Shown here: positions 1 through 8,186 of the stretch, one piece after another
Layout: every line of letters starts with the position of its first letter
Position numbering within the stretch: position 1 is the first letter of the stretch
Assembly: GCA_904377845.1 (NCBI GenBank)
Contig: CAJFGR010000012.1
Location: 1 to 64,000 of the forward strand
DNA: 64,000 nt
Source: an uncultured Ruminococcus sp.
GTDB lineage: Bacteria > Bacillota > Clostridia > Lachnospirales > Lachnospiraceae
Direction: 5' to 3'
Notes under the pieces: generated by a model
What the model saw: only the letters and a program-made list of their open reading frames with translations
Told to the model about the DNA's origin: nothing
Database searches by the model: none
Made by a program: the position numbers and the translations under genes

Positions 1-1
1 T

Positions 2-796
2 TATACGACAGAAAATGAGCCGATCAAAGGTTATAAAGCAAATGTCCGTGATTCAGACCGCAAGGTGCTGGGAGTCGTTACAGACCGCTATAAGGTTGTT
101 CAGAATCACGAAGCCTTTTCATTTACGGATGAACTTCTTGGTCAGGGTGTCAGATATGAAACAGCCGGAAGTCTTCAGGACGGTAAGAAAGTATGGTTAC
201 TGGCACATATGCCCCATGAATATATCATCTCTGGTGAACGGATAAGCCCGTATCTCCTGTTTTCCAATACCCATGATGGATCAGGAGCGATCAAAGTAGC
301 CCTGACTCCTATCCGTGTCGTATGTAATAATACTTTGAATCTGGCGCTCAGAACAGCTGAACGGACATGGTCTATGATCCACACAGGGGATATTAAAAGC
401 AAAATGAAAGAAGCGAGCGACACGCTTTTCAAAGCAGAGCGGTATATGGATGAACTTGGAAAAGAGTTTGAACAGCTCAGGATGCACAAGCTCACCGATC
501 AGGAGGTCATGGATTATATCGAAATCCTGCTTCCGGTTGAGGACGGATCAACGCCACAGCAGATCAGGAACATGAAGCGTCTGCAGGAAGATATGAAGAG
601 CAGGTATTTTGATGCTCCCGATCTGAAAGATACCGGGAAGAATGCTTACAGGTTTATCAATGCGGTATCCGACTTCGCTACCCATGCGAAACCGTTAAGA
701 CAGACCGCAAAGTATAAAGAGAATCTGTTCTCGAAGACGGTAGAGGGTAATCCGTTGATCGACAGGGCGTATCAGCTTGTAAGTATGGCGGCATAG
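2..796 (+). CDS. DUF932 family protein, 5' end outside the window
   Basis: The reading frame is open from base 2, so the gene starts to the left. An internal GTG at 65 looks like a start but lies inside conserved sequence. The visible 264 residues match the DUF932 (phage/plasmid-related TIGR03299-like) family, including the segment VTDRYKVVQNHEAF and a long charged C-terminal half. The function of the family is not established. It is common in conjugative elements and phages beside recombination genes, which is its setting here: a small ORF, a YqaJ exonuclease and a RecT annealase follow in the same direction. I infer a role in maintenance or replication of the element. Confidence 0.8.
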   Translation, partial: YTTENEPIKGYKANVRDSDRKVLGVVTDRYKVVQNHEAFSFTDELLGQGVRYETAGSLQDGKKVWLLAHMPHEYIISGERISPYLLFSNTHDGSGAIKVALTPIRVVCNNTLNLALRTAERTWSMIHTGDIKSKMKEASDTLFKAERYMDELGKEFEQLRMHKLTDQEVMDYIEILLPVEDGSTPQQIRNMKRLQEDMKSRYFDAPDLKDTGKNAYRFINAVSDFATHAKPLRQTAKYKENLFSKTVEGNPLIDRAYQLVSMAA

Positions 797-806
797 GAGG
801 GAGAGA

Positions 807-1154
807 ATGTTAAGAGAAGACTTGGAAGTCTTGTTTTGCTTTAAGATAGGAAAAGAATTAGAGCAGTTCAAGGGCGAGATTGAAAAAATGGATTTGGACG
901 AAATACTGGCACGCGCCTATCAGGTAGATGCGATAATCACGATATATGAGCTTTTATTGGAAATGAGCCGACAGTTGGGAAAAGAGATTCTGGAAACAGT
1001 CATTCTTTATCCGAACCTGCTGGCTTTTCTTTATGAGGAATGGATGAAAGAAGAGGATTCCCATATGCAGGAATTACAGGAGTCGCTTTGCAGATCGCTT
1101 GGCGAAATACAGAACGACCAGGCAGGCGATAAAAAGGAGGATCATGCGGCATGA
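807..1154 (+). CDS. Hypothetical protein of the mobile element
   Basis: A 115-residue acidic, mostly helical protein without a family I recognise. The start ATG at 807 follows GGAGGGAGAGA, a strong ribosome binding site, ten bases after the DUF932 stop. Its last four bases overlap the start of the YqaJ gene (ATGA), so the two are probably translationally coupled. There are no membrane segments or cysteine motifs. Its place between DUF932 and the exonuclease suggests a small accessory of the recombination module, but nothing in the sequence shows what it does. Confidence 0.7.
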   Translation: MLREDLEVLFCFKIGKELEQFKGEIEKMDLDEILARAYQVDAIITIYELLLEMSRQLGKEILETVILYPNLLAFLYEEWMKEEDSHMQELQESLCRSLGEIQNDQAGDKKEDHAA

Positions 1155-2077
1155 AAAAATTAATATCTACACTTCATATTGATAAAGAAAGCTGGCTGCA
1201 GTACAGAAAACAGGGGATCGGCGGTTCTGACGCAGGTGCTGTATGCGGACTGAACCCATACCGTACTGCGATTCAGGTCTACTATGATAAGACCTCTGAT
1301 TCAATAGAGGAGATTGACAACGAAGCTATGAGGCAGGGAAGGGAGCTTGAAGAGTATGTGGCGAAGCGTTTCTGTGAAGCATCCGGCAAGAGAGTCAGGC
1401 GTGCGAACGCTATGTTTTATGATGAAAAGAATCCGTTCATGCTTGCAGACGTGGACCGTATGATTGTTGGGGAAAATGCGGGATTGGAGTGTAAAACTGC
1501 AAGTCCGTATTCAGAAGAAAAATGGCGGGATGATAAAATCCCGCTGTCCTATCAGCTTCAATGTTATCACTATATGAGTGTGTGCAATGCGGACGCATGG
1601 TATATTGCCGTGCTGATCTATGGAAGAGATTTTAAATATTACAGGATTGAAAGAGACGACGAAGTAATCGGAAATCTGATCCGTATAGAGGAAGAGTTCT
1701 GGAATGAATATGTGCTGAAACGGGTTATTCCAGATCCGGATGGTTCTAAGACAGCAGATGCGGCGATTGCAGAACGGTTCAAAGAATCAAAAAGCACTAC
1801 CATTCCTTTGACGGGATTTGATGAACGGTTGGAACGCAGACAGGAGATTTTGTCTTTATTGGAGAAGATTGAGACGGAAAAACGGCAGATCGATCAGGAA
1901 CTGAAATTATATCTCGGTGATGCTGAAATTGCTGAAAATGAACATTACCGGGTGTCATGGAAAAATTTCAGCCGGAGCAGTATAGACGAAAAACGCCTGA
2001 AAGCAGAACAGCCGGAGATCTATGAGAAATACCGGAGGGAAACTACAAGCCGGAGATTTACAGTGAAAGCAGCATAA
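1151..2077 (+). CDS. YqaJ-family viral recombinase exonuclease
   Basis: A 308-residue protein of the YqaJ/lambda-exonuclease type, a PD-(D/E)XK nuclease expected to resect double-stranded DNA 5' to 3' and hand single strands to an annealase. The family signature IGGSDAGAVCGLNPY lies near residues 22-36. The catalytic core is visible as an Asp in LADVDRMI (about residue 100) and the E-x-K of GLECKT (about 112-115), followed by the glutamine-containing YQLQCYHYM segment. A C-terminal charged coiled-coil-like tail follows. The partner RecT gene lies 117 bases downstream, giving a complete Red-like two-component recombination system carried by the mobile element. Confidence 0.92.
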   Translation: MKKLISTLHIDKESWLQYRKQGIGGSDAGAVCGLNPYRTAIQVYYDKTSDSIEEIDNEAMRQGRELEEYVAKRFCEASGKRVRRANAMFYDEKNPFMLADVDRMIVGENAGLECKTASPYSEEKWRDDKIPLSYQLQCYHYMSVCNADAWYIAVLIYGRDFKYYRIERDDEVIGNLIRIEEEFWNEYVLKRVIPDPDGSKTADAAIAERFKESKSTTIPLTGFDERLERRQEILSLLEKIETEKRQIDQELKLYLGDAEIAENEHYRVSWKNFSRSSIDEKRLKAEQPEIYEKYRRETTSRRFTVKAA

Positions 2078-2194
2078 AGCAGGTAGATTAGGCGGCAGGA
2101 CATTATGTTCCTGCCCCTTTTGAGGTCGGGAAATGAAATACAGAGAAAAATTGTTATATTGGATTCTTAAAATTTTGTTGAAGGAGGACTGAAA

Positions 2195-3010
2195 ATGGCA
2201 ACGAGAGCTACAAACAGTGTGAAAGAGGAACTTGCAAAGAAAGCGGAAATGAAAGCAGGAGAAAAGAAACTGACAAGATCTATGAGCATTGCAGATCTGA
2301 TAAAGGCAATGGCGCCGGAGATAAAAAAGGCTCTGCCGGAAGTGATCACGCCGGAGAGGTTTACAAGGATGGCGCTGTCAGCACTTAATACAACGCCTAA
2401 ATTACAGGAGTGTACGCAAATGAGTTTCCTTGCGGCGCTGATGAATGCCGCCCAGTTGGGATTGGAACCGAACACACCGCTTGGACAGGCATATCTGATC
2501 CCGTTTAATAATAAGGGAACTATGGAATGTCAGTTCCAGATCGGATACAAAGGACTGATTGATTTAGGATACCGCAATCCCCAGATGCAGATCATTTCCG
2601 CTCAGGCAGTATATGAGAACGACGAGTTTGAATATGAACTCGGTCTGAATCCAAAACTTGAGCACAGACCGGCATTGCATGACCGTGGAGAATTGAGGCT
2701 TTTCTACGGTCTTTTTAAACTCGTCAATGGAGGATTCGGATTTGAGGTGATGAGTAAAGAGGCTATGGATGCATACTCAAAAGAATATTCTAAAGCGTTT
2801 GATTCATTATTCAGCCCGTGGAAAACCAATTATGAAGCAATGGCAAAGAAAACGGTGATCAAACAGGCTCTTAAATACGCACCGATCAAGGCGGATTTCA
2901 GGCGAGCACTATCTACAGATGAAACAGTTAAAAATGAGATTTCTGAAGATATGTCCGAGATCAGCGGAGAGAATATCTTTGATGCGGAATACACGGAACA
3001 GACGGCATAA
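2195..3010 (+). CDS. recT: RecT single-strand annealing protein
   Basis: A 271-residue RecT-family recombinase that anneals complementary single strands and promotes strand invasion without ATP. The start ATG follows GAAGGAGGACTGAAA. Typical family segments are visible: a lysine-rich N-terminus, then LGLEPNTPLGQAYLIPF near residues 89-105 and QIGYKGLIDLGYRNPQ just after. The C-terminal fifth is acidic and variable, as usual. Length matches B. subtilis or Rac-prophage relatives. It pairs with the YqaJ exonuclease upstream. In integrative elements such pairs probably help element DNA recombine with homologous sequences after transfer. Confidence 0.94.
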   Translation: MATRATNSVKEELAKKAEMKAGEKKLTRSMSIADLIKAMAPEIKKALPEVITPERFTRMALSALNTTPKLQECTQMSFLAALMNAAQLGLEPNTPLGQAYLIPFNNKGTMECQFQIGYKGLIDLGYRNPQMQIISAQAVYENDEFEYELGLNPKLEHRPALHDRGELRLFYGLFKLVNGGFGFEVMSKEAMDAYSKEYSKAFDSLFSPWKTNYEAMAKKTVIKQALKYAPIKADFRRALSTDETVKNEISEDMSEISGENIFDAEYTEQTA

Positions 3011-3099
3011 ACCTGATAACACCTGATACAGTCTGTTTAAACTTATTACACCAGAAAACAGGATAAAATCAGATCAATTAAGAAATGGAGAAGATGAAA

Positions 3100-3993
3100 A
3101 TGTTAAATTACGAAGAATTTAAAAAGGAAATATTAAAAAGAGTACGTGAAGAAGCCGGAGAAGATGCGGAAGTTGAGATTACCGTAATCCAGAAGAACAA
3201 CGGAACGCCTAAAGAAGCGATTGCATTTTCGGATAAAGAAAACAATCTGCAGCCGCTGATCTATCTGGAAAGTATATACAGCCAGTACTGCGCCGGGGCG
3301 GAATTATCGGTCTGCGTTGGATTTACCGTGGAAGTGTACCGCTCTGTTATGGGAGTTGATATAGATACAGCTTATAAGGATTGGAAGACTGTCCGCAATA
3401 AAATTGAAATGGCAGTGATTAACAAAGCCTGGAACGCAGATACCATATCGGGGATACCGCACAGAGATTTCCTTGATCTGGTTCTGTACTGCCGGGTTAT
3501 TATTGACAAGAATGAGAACGGAGTTGCCAGCATGATCGTCAAGAACTATATGCTCAAAGAGTGGGGGATCAGTGAAGAAGAACTGTGGGAGGCGGCTTTT
3601 TCCAATCTGAAAACGGAAGAATTTGATATCAAAGATGTAAATGAAGTACTCCGGTTTATTTACCCTGAAGGCGACCTGACCGGGCTGCCGGATAAGAATA
3701 AATTTGAGTCTGCGCTCTATGTACTTACAAACAAGTACCAGAACCGTGGCGCAGTGGGGATGCTCAGGACAGATCTGTTGGAGAAATTTGCTGAAATGGG
3801 CGGCTGTGATCTCTACATATTGCCAAGCTCGATCCATGAAGTGCTGCTTTTGAAAGATGATGAAATACCTGTGGAGGAATTAAGGCGGATGGTACGGTCT
3901 GTAAACTGCGGCGTGGTGGATGAAATGGACCGACTGTCGGATGAAGTCTATCATTATCAGAGAGGGAGCAGGAAAGTGGAGATTGCGGCATGA
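3100..3993 (+). CDS. DUF5688 family protein
   Basis: About 297 residues from the ATG at 3100, chosen because GGAG at 3087-3090 sits nine bases upstream; ATGs at 3085 and 3094 overlap or crowd that site. The opening MLNYEEFKKEIL, a central segment with two conserved tyrosines (YLESIYSQYCAG) and a C-terminal VYHYQRGSRKVEIAA fit the uncharacterised DUF5688 family, which is frequent and multicopy in Lachnospiraceae mobile elements. No signal peptide or membrane segment is visible. It is the last forward gene of the recombination module before an opposing gene. Its function is unknown. Confidence 0.78.
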   Translation: MLNYEEFKKEILKRVREEAGEDAEVEITVIQKNNGTPKEAIAFSDKENNLQPLIYLESIYSQYCAGAELSVCVGFTVEVYRSVMGVDIDTAYKDWKTVRNKIEMAVINKAWNADTISGIPHRDFLDLVLYCRVIIDKNENGVASMIVKNYMLKEWGISEEELWEAAFSNLKTEEFDIKDVNEVLRFIYPEGDLTGLPDKNKFESALYVLTNKYQNRGAVGMLRTDLLEKFAEMGGCDLYILPSSIHEVLLLKDDEIPVEELRRMVRSVNCGVVDEMDRLSDEVYHYQRGSRKVEIAA

Positions 3994-4101
3994 AATTTTA
4001 GAAAGCAAAGTGAAAATTATAGTGTGAATATTAAGCTTAAACAGGTAAATAGGGAGATTACACGATTAATATGTAATGTAATCTCCCCAATTTCTTCATA
4101 G

Positions 4102-5568
4102 TCAGCATAATATATTTTCGTAATATCTTAATCCGACGTCACTTTGAATATATTTAAGATCGTCAATATATTCCTTTGCACAAGGCAAATTACAAGAAAA
4201 AGATGAATCAAAAGGTTCTGTGTGAGAGAAGGGGGGAACCCAAAATGCATTTAAAAGTATATTGCCAAGCTGATCTATAGATTTTGTGTTGAGCTGGTCG
4301 GCGTCAGCAAAATAGCCGCTGCTCTCTATTGAGATAGAATGTTGACGTAGGTAAACTGTGAGCATCCTTTGAATATTTTCTAAAGAATATTCGAGGGATT
4401 CATATAATGCAATAAAGAATGTATATGAAAATACAGGAATAGTTATTTCGGACAGATAACGCAATAAAAATATAATATTTCCTTCATTTGACGGGGCGGC
4501 AGAAATACTTTCTAATAATTTAATGAGCGGAGAAAATGACGCAAAAGTAGGGAAAAGTAACAAATTCTCCGCATATGGCATTCCTATATAGTTATTTTGA
4601 GAACTGATAAGGTAAGAAAGCATAGGAAGGTGGAATACATGATCTTTCTTCCAATTATAAAGTAAGGTTTCTATAGAATCAGATGTACTAAAAAAGTTAT
4701 CATCTATCGTTTCCATATCGGTTAAAAACCTTCTCACTTCACGGCGAAAGTGATTAGGCTGCTGTCTGTTATTTTGAATAGTTTTCAATTTTTTTACCAG
4801 ATTGAATCCTTGTTGTGTTTGGTTTACCAACAAATCAAATGAAAATTCTTTAAGAAATTCTCGAACTTGGCGTGGAGAATTATTATCGAAATAATTAAAA
4901 GCGTTGGCAAGGAGGCAGTTTGGAATTTTTGCTATACCTAATTCAGTCATATCCTTTGGGTTAAATTTGCCGGATTTAAATTTAGAACTTACTAAATCTG
5001 CATATCCTGAGTCAGTTGGTATTTGAGAAAGTGGCTCGAGTAAAGTGTTATAGGCATAACGTAATTTATCAATGCATCCATCGTCTGCTGAAGAATAGTC
5101 AAAAAACGGATATATTAATTCTTCGTTACTTTTATTTATATATCCTTTAGAAGTATATGAAAGAGGAAGCTTTGCAAGTGGCATATATGTACTGTTAAGA
5201 ATTGCATGAGCAGTATATAAAGATTCAACTATACAGTGAAATTTGATTTGTGAATCTAAATCCATTAATAACGCATGGTTAGTAGATAAAAGCGTGTACT
5301 TGTGCGTATATATGCCATAAGTAGTATTATTTATCATGCTTAAGGAATATCCGAACACATTTGAGTACACGGCATTATAGATAATTTCAATAATATTGTT
5401 CTTGGAATTTTTCGTTTTGCCATTAGCAATATCATCTTTAATAGAATCAAAAGAAATTAAAAATTTTTCAGAAAGAAAATGCTTGGTTTCAAGGAATGTA
5501 GAATCAGGTAAACTTGTGGCATTGAAAAGTGAAAATGCATCTACTTTTCTTCGAGAAGTTGTTTTCAT
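4102..5568 (-). CDS. Unknown protein, AT-rich cargo gene of the mobile element
   Basis: A 488-residue protein I do not recognise. The start is ATG at 5568, read leftwards, with AAAGGAG eight bases upstream; a TTG six bases earlier is too close to that site. The gene is visibly more AT-rich than its neighbours and is the only reverse-strand gene among the element's genes, suggesting separate acquisition. It looks soluble and largely alpha-helical with many Asn, Ser and Tyr residues, and shows no Walker motif, helix-turn-helix, transmembrane stretch or cysteine cluster. Lone opposing genes in this position often encode defence or toxin functions. That is an inference from placement only. Confidence 0.72.
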   Translation of the reverse strand: MKTTSRRKVDAFSLFNATSLPDSTFLETKHFLSEKFLISFDSIKDDIANGKTKNSKNNIIEIIYNAVYSNVFGYSLSMINNTTYGIYTHKYTLLSTNHALLMDLDSQIKFHCIVESLYTAHAILNSTYMPLAKLPLSYTSKGYINKSNEELIYPFFDYSSADDGCIDKLRYAYNTLLEPLSQIPTDSGYADLVSSKFKSGKFNPKDMTELGIAKIPNCLLANAFNYFDNNSPRQVREFLKEFSFDLLVNQTQQGFNLVKKLKTIQNNRQQPNHFRREVRRFLTDMETIDDNFFSTSDSIETLLYNWKKDHVFHLPMLSYLISSQNNYIGMPYAENLLLFPTFASFSPLIKLLESISAAPSNEGNIIFLLRYLSEITIPVFSYTFFIALYESLEYSLENIQRMLTVYLRQHSISIESSGYFADADQLNTKSIDQLGNILLNAFWVPPFSHTEPFDSSFSCNLPCAKEYIDDLKYIQSDVGLRYYENILC

Positions 5569-5753
5569 TTGCAAATCTCCTTTTATTTTGATGACAATAT
5601 TATATCAGAAAAAGAGTGATTGGATAGTTTGAATTTGTTATATCGAATGCGGAGAAAATGGAGAAAAACTTAATATAACAAAAGGAAATTATTCAAATTG
5701 GGCTCGAGAGAAATTTTGGCAAATTACACGGCAAAATTAGCCATTAAAATGCA

Positions 5754-5782
5754 TTAGAATAAAAGCAATTTTGTGATATGAT
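5754..5782 (+). promoter_or_regulatory. Promoter for the helicase gene
   Basis: TTAGAA at 5754-5759 and TATGAT at 5777-5782 are separated by 17 bases, a good sigma-A type arrangement. It lies in the 296-base gap between the divergent unknown gene and the helicase gene. Confidence 0.5.
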
Positions 5783-5804
5783 CATGCTACACCGGTGATA
5801 ACAA

Positions 5805-5845
5805 GCCGCATCCCTTATATACCGTTTCCCACAGAGGGGTGCGGC
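5805..5845 (+). promoter_or_regulatory. Leader hairpin next to the helicase ribosome binding site
   Basis: GCCGCATCCC (5805-5814) can pair with GGGGTGCGGC (5836-5845), ten base pairs with one G-U, loop 21 bases. The AAAGGAGG site starts one base after the stem. The loop contains no obvious anti-Shine-Dalgarno, so it may act as an mRNA stabiliser or a protein site rather than a simple sequestering stem. Confidence 0.45.
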
Positions 5846-5864
5846 AAAGGAGGCGAGATAGTTA

Positions 5865-7496
5865 GTGTACCTTGAAAATTTTATCACGGATTATCAGGCG
5901 TGGCAAGGGGGTGAAAGTATTTTCATTGAAGCACCGACCGGTATGGGAAAGACAAGTTTTGTTCTTGATCAGTTGGTGGCAGATGCAATGAATAATCAGC
6001 AAGAAGTTCTATTCCTCAGCAATCGGTATCTTCTGAAGGAGCAGATAAAACATTCAGTTGCAAAGAGGCAGGGGATACCAATTGAAGATAATAATTGGCT
6101 GGAAGAGATTGAGGAGTTTGAAGGAATCACCGTAATAAGCTATCAGAAAGTTCAGGTGTTAATGGAGATGGATAATGCAGAGAGATATTTGAACAGAGAA
6201 CGCTATAAATTTACGGTTTTTGATGAGATCCATTATATTTTGGAAGATTCAATATTTAATCCTCATATTTATTATCTGCTACAGTTCATCCAGAAAGCTC
6301 AGAGTATAAAAGTATTTATGTCAGCAACGTTGGAAGAGACAAAAAACTATTTGCTAAATACTGAAATACTTGGAAAGATCATACCGTATTCTAACGTTAG
6401 GTTAAATGAATTTGTCGAGAGAGAGCAATTAGACGGATATATTTATCAGTGTCTAGGGAGACAAAAGTATATATGGAAGTACTCCATACCAAAACAAAGG
6501 CGAAAGCTTATCGTAAAATACTTTAAAGATTTTCACCAAATTGTCGAACTGATCAATAGGAGCGAAGAAAAATGGCTGATTTTCGTCAGTAATAAAGCAT
6601 CTGTAGGATCGTGGAAAAGTGCAATTCGGAAATCTGTAGATGTCATTTATGCAGATAATAAAGAAAAGGAGCTCGTAGATCAGATTGTGAAATATGAGCG
6701 ATTTGAAAAGCAAGTACTGATTACGACGAAGCTCTTAGATAATGGTGTGAATTTCAAAGATCAGCAGTTGTGCAACATTGTGATTGACACGATTTCAAGA
6801 GTTGAGTTTCTTCAAATGCTAGGACGTAAACGTATACTTGAAGACGAGACGGCAAACTTGTTCATTCCAAAGAAAAGCCTAAAGTATTTTTCCGGATATT
6901 TCAATTTATCTATTCGGAAATCTTTAGATCTCGTTAACGCAGGCAGGACGTCAGAAGATTTGATGAAAGAATGCTTTGCAGATTCCACCGTATATGAAAT
7001 GACTCGAAGATTTTATGTTGTTCGAGACGGAATATTGATGTTGAATCCTGCAGGAGCGTATAAATTATCTTTAATTGCAAAGTTCCTTTGTGATATGCAA
7101 GAGGCTATGCAAGAGGATGAGTGGGCATTTATAAAGGAACAGCTCAAATGGCTTGATATGCAAGAGGATTTTTCTGAGGAAAATCTGTTGCCGGATGTTA
7201 GAAAAGAGAAAGTGTATGCGGAGGTGAATGAATATCTCAAAAGATCTGCTGGGGTGTGGATGGACAAAAAAAGGCAAAATGAATTTAGACAGGAATTAGG
7301 AAAGCTTTTCTGTGAGGCGGGATTATATGAAAAACGGGGAAACAGAGCTCCCGGGAAACAAGTAATCGAAAAAATAATAAAGACAGAATTTCCACGCTAT
7401 GATTTAGAGGTAAAGAAAGCATCTCGGAAAGGCGAAATATCATTATGGCGGGTCGAGGTGAAAAAAGATGTTCTGGATAATCAAAACACGTTTTAG
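5865..7496 (+). CDS. DEAD/DEAH-box (SF2) helicase-like protein of the mobile element
   Basis: A 543-residue superfamily 2 nucleic-acid ATPase. Motif I is APTGMGKT near residues 24-31, motif II is DEIH in FDEIHYILED near 119-122, and motif III is SATLEE near 153-158. A second RecA-like half follows, with TTKLLDNGVNF (motif V-like) and FLQMLGRKR, equivalent to the Q-x-x-G-R-x-x-R of motif VI. The C-terminal 180 residues match nothing I know. The GTG start at 5865 follows AAAGGAGG with a rather long 11-base spacer. The next gene overlaps its end by 29 bases. The role in the element (transfer, replication or defence) is not shown by the sequence. Confidence 0.83.
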   Translation: MYLENFITDYQAWQGGESIFIEAPTGMGKTSFVLDQLVADAMNNQQEVLFLSNRYLLKEQIKHSVAKRQGIPIEDNNWLEEIEEFEGITVISYQKVQVLMEMDNAERYLNRERYKFTVFDEIHYILEDSIFNPHIYYLLQFIQKAQSIKVFMSATLEETKNYLLNTEILGKIIPYSNVRLNEFVEREQLDGYIYQCLGRQKYIWKYSIPKQRRKLIVKYFKDFHQIVELINRSEEKWLIFVSNKASVGSWKSAIRKSVDVIYADNKEKELVDQIVKYERFEKQVLITTKLLDNGVNFKDQQLCNIVIDTISRVEFLQMLGRKRILEDETANLFIPKKSLKYFSGYFNLSIRKSLDLVNAGRTSEDLMKECFADSTVYEMTRRFYVVRDGILMLNPAGAYKLSLIAKFLCDMQEAMQEDEWAFIKEQLKWLDMQEDFSEENLLPDVRKEKVYAEVNEYLKRSAGVWMDKKRQNEFRQELGKLFCEAGLYEKRGNRAPGKQVIEKIIKTEFPRYDLEVKKASRKGEISLWRVEVKKDVLDNQNTF

Positions 7497-7899
7497 TATT
7501 GGGGTATGGCTGCATGATCCTGCTAATGAAAAAGGATTACACTTGGAAAAAGCGGTAATTCTAAAATATGCTGAATATGACGAGGCAATCCGATATTTCA
7601 AACAGGAGTCAGCAGGGAAGATTCCAATGGATCAATTTACTCCCAACCGCTTATACGAGATTAAAGACTGTCATATTTACGCCGTGTTTTATAACAGAAA
7701 GTACGTGACTTTCATGGAAATGGAAAATACGGAAAAATTGATTCCTAAAAGCCATGAAAGATATTACAGGAAGAAGTGGAGGTTGACGTATGATGAGGCA
7801 GTTGCATTGACCACCCAGTTAGGGGCAGAAACAGGAAGCAACAGGATTTTCGCCAGAAAAAATCCTGTTTGTGGACGCATATACAGGAGAAATACATAA
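7468..7899 (+). CDS. Small protein overlapping the helicase gene
   Basis: A 143-residue protein, unrecognised. The start ATG at 7468 lies inside the helicase gene in another frame, preceded by GAGGTGAAAAA, so translation is probably coupled to that of the helicase. It is mixed alpha/beta and rich in Tyr and Lys, with repeated aromatic pairs such as YFKQ and VFYNRKYV. The tight overlap implies a functional partner of the helicase. Near its 3' end the coding sequence contains a perfect 11-bp inverted repeat that may act on downstream xis-int expression. Confidence 0.6.
   Translation: MFWIIKTRFSIGVWLHDPANEKGLHLEKAVILKYAEYDEAIRYFKQESAGKIPMDQFTPNRLYEIKDCHIYAVFYNRKYVTFMEMENTEKLIPKSHERYYRKKWRLTYDEAVALTTQLGAETGSNRIFARKNPVCGRIYRRNT
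7840..7869 (+). promoter_or_regulatory. Perfect inverted repeat upstream of xis
   Basis: AACAGGATTTT (7840-7850) and AAAATCCTGTT (7859-7869) form an 11-bp stem with an 8-base loop, followed by TGTGG rather than a T-run. It lies in the last 60 bases of the overlapping small ORF and 48 bases before the xis start. It may be an attenuator or a DNA-binding site. Confidence 0.4.
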
Positions 7900-7916
7900 A
7901 GGAGGCAGAACACAGT

Positions 7917-8114
7917 ATGAGGAAAGAAATTCCAATTTGGCAGAAAGCAAACTTAACCATCGAGGAAGCCGCCGCCTATTCGGGCATTGGTGAAAACCGA
8001 ATCCGTGAGCTAACAAACTCGGATTCCTGTCCATTTGTCTTATGGGTTGGCACAAAGCGGCTTATAAAACGGCGCAAATTTGACGAATTTGTCGAAAATG
8101 CCTACTCGATTTAA
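7917..8114 (+). CDS. xis: Excisionase, Tn916 Xis family
   Basis: A 65-residue basic protein starting at ATG 7917 behind AAAGGAGG. An upstream in-frame extension to 7869 overlaps the previous gene and lacks a binding site. The segment IPIWQKANLTIEEAAAYSGI, then a short wing and GTKRLIKRRKFDEF, matches the winged-helix excisionase of Tn916 (67 residues). It directs the integrase towards excision by bending DNA at the element ends. It directly precedes int, the usual order, so the end of the element must be close downstream. Confidence 0.9.
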   Translation: MRKEIPIWQKANLTIEEAAAYSGIGENRIRELTNSDSCPFVLWVGTKRLIKRRKFDEFVENAYSI

Positions 8115-8120
8115 AGTAGT

Positions 8121-8163
8121 GAAGAGTTCTGCTTCATGCTATAATGAAGAAGCAGAGCTCTTC
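8121..8163 (+). promoter_or_regulatory. Long hairpin between xis and int
   Basis: GAAGAGTTCTGCTTC (8121-8135) pairs with GAAGCAGAGCTCTTC (8149-8163), 15 base pairs with one G-T. The 13-base loop contains TATAAT. The stem is followed by ATTTATT, a poor U-run. It could be a partial terminator limiting int expression, or an int promoter lying within a palindrome. Confidence 0.5.
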
Positions 8164-8186
8164 ATTTATTAGGAAGAGGTGTACAT

